Source: Lewinellaceae bacterium
GTDB lineage: Bacteria; Bacteroidota; Bacteroidia; Chitinophagales; Saprospiraceae
Direction: 5' to 3'
Assembly: GCA_020636025.1 (NCBI GenBank)
Contig: JACJYQ010000008.1
Coordinates: forward strand, 310,001 to 374,000
Length of the DNA stretch: 64,000 nt
The position numbers were made by a program, and so were the translations under genes. Below the pieces are notes generated by a model, which searched no databases, was not told where the DNA came from, and worked only from the letters and a program-made list of their open reading frames with translations. Of this stretch, positions 59,725-64,000 are shown in pieces (position 1 is the first letter of the stretch; every line of letters starts with the position of its first letter).

Positions 59725-60921
59725 TTAGTCGGGAAGCGAAATTTTACCCATTCCAACAAGCGGGATACCACCCAGCCATTCTGAAGGGCCATATTCACCG
59801 GCTAGTGTTTCATTGGCCAGAAGGGCAAAAAGTACTGCTTCTTTAGCATCGCCATGAATGCCAAGATCCTGCATTGGAGCAATTGAAATTTCGGGTAGTT
59901 TTTCTTTAAGTATCCTCACAGTCATCGGGTTGTGGGAGCCGCCGCCGCTGAGGAATAATTGCTTTTTTAGGCCAGCTGAAGGAAGTTTGTGCACAGCGTC
60001 CACAATTGTTTCAGCAGTTAGTTGAGTAAGCGTCGCCATGACATCGTATGGATTCGGATTTCCTTTTGGCAACATGGCCATAGCAGCCCGTACCCAGGCG
60101 ACTGAGAACATTTCCGGCCCGGTGGATTTGGGAAATGGTTTTTCAAAGAATGGCTCATCCTTTAAAATTTGCAGCAAGCGGATATCTACACCGCCTGCAG
60201 TGGCTAACATAGCATTCTCATCAAAAGGCACATTGAATAGCTCTCGGGCAAAAGCATCGATCAGGGTGTTTCCAGGACCAATATCCGTGGCAAATGCATG
60301 ATTGGGATCTCCGGATGCGGGTAGGAATGTAAAATTTGAAATGCCCCCGATGTTGAGCAGAATTCTGTCTACGCCAGACCTGGAAAACAAAAAATAATCT
60401 CCGTACAATGCCAGCGGGGCTCCTTCTCCCCCTGCCGCCAGGTGTTTTTGCCTAAAATCTGACAGGGTAACGATGCCGGTTTTTCGGGCAATGTGATCCC
60501 CGTCTCCAATTTGCAAGGTGGCATTTGGCGAATCTGGAAGGCCATGCCAAACACGCGGGGCATGGTATACGGTTTGTCCGTGAGAAGCAATGGCATCCAC
60601 CGTTTTTGGGTCTACCTTCCAATTTGCCAAACAAGCATTTATGATAGAAGCGTGTTTTTCGGCTATGACTACAATCAGGAGGGTCAACTTCAGCATATCG
60701 ACCTCTCTTTTGGCAAAAACCTCCCTGATTTGTTGCCGAAATTCTTCATCGTAGGAAATCGTTTCAAATTGAAGTACCTTGACATTAGTTTGAAGTCCAC
60801 TGCCTGAAAAGGAACAAAGTGCCAAATCCAACCCATCAAGAGAAGTCCCGGACATTAAACCCAAAATGATGCGCTCGTCCTTGTTGGCAATTTCGAGAAG
60901 TCGCTTGAAATGAACGTTCAT
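59725..60921 (-). CDS. anmK: anhydro-N-acetylmuramic acid kinase
   Basis: AnmK phosphorylates and opens 1,6-anhydro-MurNAc, recycling peptidoglycan fragments to MurNAc-6-phosphate in the cytosol. The 398-residue protein has the ATP-binding ILGLMSGTSLDGLDLALC segment (residues about 20-37), SHGQTVYHAPRVWHG, ILLNIGGISNFTFLPASGD, and the active-site DIGPGNTLIDAF. An N-terminal extension of about 18 residues precedes the core. It starts nine bases downstream of a heptamer array. Confidence 0.95.
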   Translation of the reverse strand: MNVHFKRLLEIANKDERIILGLMSGTSLDGLDLALCSFSGSGLQTNVKVLQFETISYDEEFRQQIREVFAKREVDMLKLTLLIVVIAEKHASIINACLANWKVDPKTVDAIASHGQTVYHAPRVWHGLPDSPNATLQIGDGDHIARKTGIVTLSDFRQKHLAAGGEGAPLALYGDYFLFSRSGVDRILLNIGGISNFTFLPASGDPNHAFATDIGPGNTLIDAFARELFNVPFDENAMLATAGGVDIRLLQILKDEPFFEKPFPKSTGPEMFSVAWVRAAMAMLPKGNPNPYDVMATLTQLTAETIVDAVHKLPSAGLKKQLFLSGGGSHNPMTVRILKEKLPEISIAPMQDLGIHGDAKEAVLFALLANETLAGEYGPSEWLGGIPLVGMGKISLPD

Positions 60922-60929
60922 ATATGCTA

Positions 60930-60975
60930 ATGGTTAATGGTTAGTGGTTAATGGTTAATGGTTAATGGTTAATGG
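60930..60975. repeat. CATTAAC / GTTAATG heptamer array (6.6 units)
   Basis: Seven-base units ATGGTTA repeat six times with one substitution (GTGGTTA at 60944-60950), ending in ATGG. The array lies in the 74-base divergent gap between anmK (start 60921, minus) and the isoaspartyl peptidase gene (start 60996, plus). Seen from anmK it is CATTAAC, as before nuoB. Confidence 0.9.
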
Positions 60976-60995
60976 ACAAAAATCTGTATTAAATT

Positions 60996-62039
60996 ATGAA
61001 TAGATCTATTTTACTGGCGTTTTGCGGCGCTTTATTTTTTGTCTGTTGTAAAAATCAGACTTTGAAAACTGAAAAAAAGGGTAGCATGGATACAAAACCT
61101 CCTTATGCTATTGCCATTCATGGCGGTGCGGGAACCATTTTAAAGGAGAATATGACGGAAGAAAAAGAATCTGCTTATTTAGCCGCGTTGGATACCGCAC
61201 TTAGCATTGGTGAAACTGTACTCAAAAACGGAGGTTCAGCCCTTGATGCAGTTGAAAAAACCATTTCTTATATGGAAGACTGCCCGCTGTTTAATTCCGG
61301 GCGCGGAGCGGTTTTTACACATGATGGAAAAAACGAACTGGATGCCAGTATTATGGACGGAAGCAATCAAATGGCAGGAGCCGTGGGTGGTGTCAGTACC
61401 GTCAGGCACCCGATTGTGCTGGCCCGGGCTGTCATGGAAAAATCACCTCACGTGCTTCTCAGTGGGCGTGGTGCTGAGCAATTTGCGGAAGAAAACGGTT
61501 TGGAGATTGTTGATCCTTCCTGGTTTTACACGGAAGACCGCTGGAACTCGCTGCAAAAAGTATTGGAGAAAGAAAATCAAAATGGGAAAACCGGAGATGC
61601 CAGTCCGGTTATTAATAGCGACCACAAATTTGGTACAGTTGGCTGCGTAGCACTCGACAGCCAGGGAAACCTCGCGGCCGGCACCAGCACAGGCGGGATG
61701 ACCAATAAGAGATGGAATCGTTTTGGAGATTCACCTGTCATAGGCGCCGGCACTTATGCATCCAATGATGCATGTGCTGTTTCATGCACGGGCCACGGCG
61801 AGTATTTCATCCGCTATTCCGTGGCGCATGATCTGTGGGCCAGGGTTAATTATCTTGGAGAATCTCTTGAAACTGCCGCAGATTACATCATTAACCAAAA
61901 ACTGAAGGAAAAAGGAGGCGAAGGTGGTCTCATTGCCGTTGATAAGAACGGAAACATAGCGATGCCTTTTAACTCAGCGGGTATGTATCGCGCCTATTCA
62001 AAACCTGGAGAGCGGGAAATCAACATTTACAAAGAGTAG
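60996..62039 (+). CDS. exported isoaspartyl peptidase/L-asparaginase (Ntn hydrolase)
   Basis: The 347-residue enzyme cleaves isoaspartyl peptides or asparagine after autoproteolysis before T214 (HKFGTVGCVALD). An N-terminal signal with FFVCCKNQ suggests a lipoprotein, so the enzyme acts outside the cytosol. The N-terminal GGAGT, the SGRGAVFTHDG region (near 98) and the GTSTGGMTNKRWNRFGDSP and SCTGHGEYFIR loops match the family. An inner methionine (residue 31, MDTKPPYAIAIHGG) would give a cytosolic form. It is divergent from anmK. Confidence 0.93.
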   Translation: MNRSILLAFCGALFFVCCKNQTLKTEKKGSMDTKPPYAIAIHGGAGTILKENMTEEKESAYLAALDTALSIGETVLKNGGSALDAVEKTISYMEDCPLFNSGRGAVFTHDGKNELDASIMDGSNQMAGAVGGVSTVRHPIVLARAVMEKSPHVLLSGRGAEQFAEENGLEIVDPSWFYTEDRWNSLQKVLEKENQNGKTGDASPVINSDHKFGTVGCVALDSQGNLAAGTSTGGMTNKRWNRFGDSPVIGAGTYASNDACAVSCTGHGEYFIRYSVAHDLWARVNYLGESLETAADYIINQKLKEKGGEGGLIAVDKNGNIAMPFNSAGMYRAYSKPGEREINIYKE

Positions 62040-62046
62040 GCAGATT

Positions 62047-62565
62047 TTATTGTTGTGATAATACCACGATCAATGTTGCCTGATCTGGGTTGGTGACCTT
62101 ATCGACACGAACAAAAATGCCGGGCTCCATTTCTCGATCCTGACCCAGCTTCATCTCTTGTCGGCGCAATTCAATAATATCCGCCCAGGATTTCAGCGCG
62201 ATCTGTTTTTCTGAAAACGTACTCAGGTAAACCAGTTGCCGGGTAGCCTCTTTTAGCCAAAAAGAATCGGGTTGAGCCGTAAAATTACCCGGGACACTGA
62301 ATCGAAACTCCTGGCGGGTTTCATCGCACACGTCCTGACTGATTTCCAGCAAAATTCCGCGATCGAGCATAATGCTTTCCAGGGATTGAGCTCCTTCCAC
62401 CTCGTAATTGTAATCTGTGATGTGGGGTAACTCTTTGCTGAACATTGCTTCGGGTTTGAATTTGCAGGTCTTCTTATTTTCGCAGGCTGTTACCCAAAAG
62501 AGCAGCACGAAGCCCAATAGGAATATGAAGTCAGTACGAATGGTTTTGTGAAATGATTTTTGCAT
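62047..62565 (-). CDS. lipoprotein of unknown function
   Basis: The product of about 172 residues has a lipoprotein-like signal: KTIRTDFIFLLGFVLLFWVTAC, cysteine at residue 28. The mature part contains four further charged blocks and three cysteines (TCKFKPEAMF, ISQDVCDETRQEFRF) and a conserved-looking end TLIVVLSQQ. It is not recognised. The ATG at 62565 is used; an ATG at 62577 and a TTG at 62595 are possible. It converges with the peptidase gene and diverges from the phosphodiesterase gene. Confidence 0.75.
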   Translation of the reverse strand: MQKSFHKTIRTDFIFLLGFVLLFWVTACENKKTCKFKPEAMFSKELPHITDYNYEVEGAQSLESIMLDRGILLEISQDVCDETRQEFRFSVPGNFTAQPDSFWLKEATRQLVYLSTFSEKQIALKSWADIIELRRQEMKLGQDREMEPGIFVRVDKVTNPDQATLIVVLSQQ

Positions 62566-62633
62566 TTGTGTTGGCATAGCTTTTATCAAGGCCAAAATTA
62601 AATATCAATATTGAATAACGAAAAACAGTCTGC

Positions 62634-63173
62634 ATGACGCGCATAGGGTTGCTTTCCGATACACATTCCTTTTTGGATGAAAGAGTGTTCAAACATTTTG
62701 CAGAATGTGATGAAATATGGCATGCCGGTGATTTCGGCAGTATTGAATTGATTGATAAACTCAGGGAATTCAAGCCGCTTAGAGGGGTTTACGGCAATAT
62801 TGACGGGGCAAAGATCAGGTTGGAAATGCCGCTCGATTTGCGTTTTGAATGTGATGGCGTTCCGGTGTTTATGACCCATATTGGCGGTTATCCGGGCCGT
62901 TATGATGCCAGAGTAGGGAATATACTAAGGGAAAACCCGCCGGTCAATGGGATCTTTATCAGCGGACACTCCCATATTTTGAAGGTTATGCCAGATAAGA
63001 AACTGAATTTCCTGCACATCAATCCAGGAGCCTGTGGAAATATTGGTTGGCACAAAGTGAAAACACTCATTCGCTTTACGCTCGATAAAGGGAAAATACA
63101 GGATATGCAAGTTATTGAACTTGGAAGCAGAGGAATCGTGGCTTCAGATGAGTCGGAAGAACCTTCGATTTAG
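62634..63173 (+). CDS. YfcE/MJ0936-type metallophosphodiesterase
   Basis: The 179-residue cytosolic enzyme belongs to the calcineurin-like phosphoesterase superfamily. The metal-site residues are in GLLSDTHSF (D9, H11), AGDFGSIE (D33), GNIDG (N55), THIGGYPGR and GHSHILK near residue 110. These enzymes hydrolyse phosphodiesters with two metals; the natural substrate is not clear. It overlaps nothing and lies 68 bases from the divergent lipoprotein. Confidence 0.94.
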   Translation: MTRIGLLSDTHSFLDERVFKHFAECDEIWHAGDFGSIELIDKLREFKPLRGVYGNIDGAKIRLEMPLDLRFECDGVPVFMTHIGGYPGRYDARVGNILRENPPVNGIFISGHSHILKVMPDKKLNFLHINPGACGNIGWHKVKTLIRFTLDKGKIQDMQVIELGSRGIVASDESEEPSI

Positions 63174-63246
63174 TTTTAACATTCGCGCAATTGTTCGCCC
63201 CAGGACATTTTCATTCAATCTATCAGCGTAACATGGCCAATTCTCT

Positions 63247-63254
63247 TACTTTTG
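63247..63254 (+). promoter_or_regulatory. -7 box TACTTTTG for trxA
   Basis: TACTTTTG lies 69 bases before the trxA ATG, with a leader rich in A and T. No TTG is seen at the usual distance upstream. Confidence 0.45.
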
Positions 63255-63323
63255 CAAACAAATTGAAGAGGGCAATGTTATTCTTTTCAATTACAACTAT
63301 TACGTAACATCAATATCAATACA

Positions 63324-63644
63324 ATGGCATTAGAATTCACCGATGCATCTTTCAAAAAAGATGTTCTTGAGGCGGACAATGTAACCCTCATCGACTTTTG
63401 GGCTGAATGGTGTGGTCCATGTAAAATGATGGATCCAATCATCAAACGACTGGCTGAAGAGTACGATGGCAAAGCGGTAATCGGCAAACTGAACGTGGAT
63501 GACAATCCGGATACCCCGATGAATTACAACGTTCGCGGCATACCAACGTTTCTCATTTTCAAAAATGGAGAACTGAAAGAAAAGATTGTAGGTGCCACCA
63601 CTCATCAGGCATTGAAAGACAAAATCGAAGCTCAATTCAACTAA
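63324..63644 (+). CDS. trxA: thioredoxin
   Basis: The 106-residue protein is a classical thioredoxin with the redox site WCGPCK (C30, C33) and the cis-proline in VRGIPTFLIF near residue 73. D24 in LIDFWAEW is the buried aspartate. It reduces cytosolic disulfides, taking electrons from thioredoxin reductase. It has its own promoter and ends at a bidirectional terminator. Confidence 0.96.
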   Translation: MALEFTDASFKKDVLEADNVTLIDFWAEWCGPCKMMDPIIKRLAEEYDGKAVIGKLNVDDNPDTPMNYNVRGIPTFLIFKNGELKEKIVGATTHQALKDKIEAQFN

Positions 63645-63662
63645 TTTGAATCCAGCTCTTCC

Positions 63663-63698
63663 AATCCCGCATCTGGTGTTTACCGGATGCGGGATTTT
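63663..63698. terminator. bidirectional terminator between trxA and nnrD
   Basis: AATCCCGCATC (63663-63673) pairs with GATGCGGGATT (63686-63696), and the loop GGT-gttt-ACC extends the stem. T-runs follow on the plus side, and the minus-strand stop codon of nnrD is 2 bases away. Confidence 0.9.
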
Positions 63699-64000
63699 TT
63701 ATGTCTGTACACTAATCCAGGCTTCTCCAAGGTATTCTGGCAGATCACCGGCAATCAAGGCTTCCATGCCCATGTCCAGTATGGCAATATCCGCAGCACG
63801 GCCATGTAGAAAAACGCCCAGCAAGCATGAAGTCTTTGGATCATATCCCTGTGCAAGCAAGCCACATAGTATTCCGGTAAGCACATCTCCCGAGCCTCCG
63901 GTGGCCATGCCCGGGTTGCCTGTAGAATTAAACCAGCAGGTGCCATCCGGACAGGCAATGGCTGTATGAGCGCCTTTTAAAATGATAAAAAGCCCCAATT
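63699..64000 (-). CDS. nnrD: ADP-dependent NAD(P)H-hydrate dehydratase, C-terminal part
   Basis: Only the last 99 residues are in the window; the gene continues past 64000. The segment has the C-terminal ribokinase-like core: LGLFIILKGAHTAIA, then NSTGNPGMATGGSGDVLTGI and GVFLHGRAADIAI. NnrD repairs damaged NAD(P)H hydrates. In many bacteria it is fused with the epimerase NnrE; this cannot be told here. The first codon at 63998 is a TTG in the reading, not a real start. Confidence 0.93.
   Translation of the reverse strand, partial: LGLFIILKGAHTAIACPDGTCWFNSTGNPGMATGGSGDVLTGILCGLLAQGYDPKTSCLLGVFLHGRAADIAILDMGMEALIAGDLPEYLGEAWISVQT

Noticed and set aside
60930..60975. CRISPR or coding repeat reading of the heptamer array
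   Set aside because: It is a simple tandem repeat without spacers, in a 74-base gap without an open protein.
1..64000. tRNA, rRNA, riboswitch, prophage or insertion sequence
   Set aside because: No cloverleaf, conserved ribosomal sequence, transposase, integrase or recognised riboswitch fold was seen by eye; a covariance-model search would be needed to exclude small RNAs.

Overview
The window is a chromosomal segment of a Bacteroidota bacterium. The markers are a type IX secretion C-terminal sorting domain (21229-22389), a PorP/SprF-like protein (42400-43440), a GLPGLI protein next to an outer-membrane barrel (46933-50549), BT_3928/DUF1599 genes, a short NuoG, few Shine-Dalgarno sites, and many TAnnTTTG (-7) promoter boxes typical of the phylum. 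A Saprospiria-like member is my guess, not something the sequence proves. Genes lie on both strands with normal coding density. There is no phage, integrase, transposase gene, CRISPR array, rRNA or recognisable tRNA.

Layout. 1-3200: AT-rich repeats, a membrane-anchored coiled-coil protein, folD and a YjbR-like gene. 3320-17893: a complete 14-subunit complex I operon, nuoA to nuoN. Three extra genes sit inside it: DUF2750 between nuoE and nuoF, a small exported protein between nuoG and nuoH, and an S4 RNA-binding protein between nuoM and nuoN. 17936-20998: an SH3 lipoprotein and an MsbA-like ABC exporter. 21229-24738: a T9SS-secreted protein, then a membrane LuxR / DUF4199 / VOC cassette, then a small outer-membrane protein. 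24966-32182: a TPR-PD40 protein, a DPPR-synthase-like prenyltransferase, a DUF423 protein, an outer-membrane barrel protein and ettA. 32446-40015: DUF5362 pair, GNAT, Nudix, bshC (bacillithiol), acyltransferase, AIM24-like, outer-membrane protein and osmC. 40135-46716: OPT transporter, PorP/SprF, two Skp-like chaperones and a membrane-tethered receiver-AraC regulator. 46933-55962: outer-membrane barrel plus GLPGLI, aminotransferase, DUF4139 protein, DUF1599 and BT_3928. 56220-64000: secG, a TPR protein, lptE, guaA, anmK, an exported isoaspartyl peptidase, a lipoprotein, a phosphodiesterase, trxA and the 3' end of nnrD.

How the genes work together. The nuo operon builds the respiratory NADH:quinone oxidoreductase. 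Envelope biogenesis is heavily represented by Skp/OmpH, lptE, secG, MsbA-like, PorP/SprF and outer-membrane barrels. Thiol and oxidant defence is represented by bshC, osmC and trxA. Cell-wall recycling is represented by anmK.

The most unusual content is non-coding. At least four unrelated intergenic sequence families form long inverted repeats. Four of these elements have nearly the same total length (146-153 bp), and several contain a second nested hairpin. One family (GGTGC palindromes) has two full copies 21 kb apart, each just after a gene. Heptamer arrays (CATTAAC, GACAATG) sit directly in front of start codons, and several -7 boxes lie so close to an ATG that the mRNA could be leaderless. 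No clearly new protein system is evident. The best protein candidates are the membrane LuxR/DUF4199/VOC cassette and the kinase-less membrane receiver-AraC protein.
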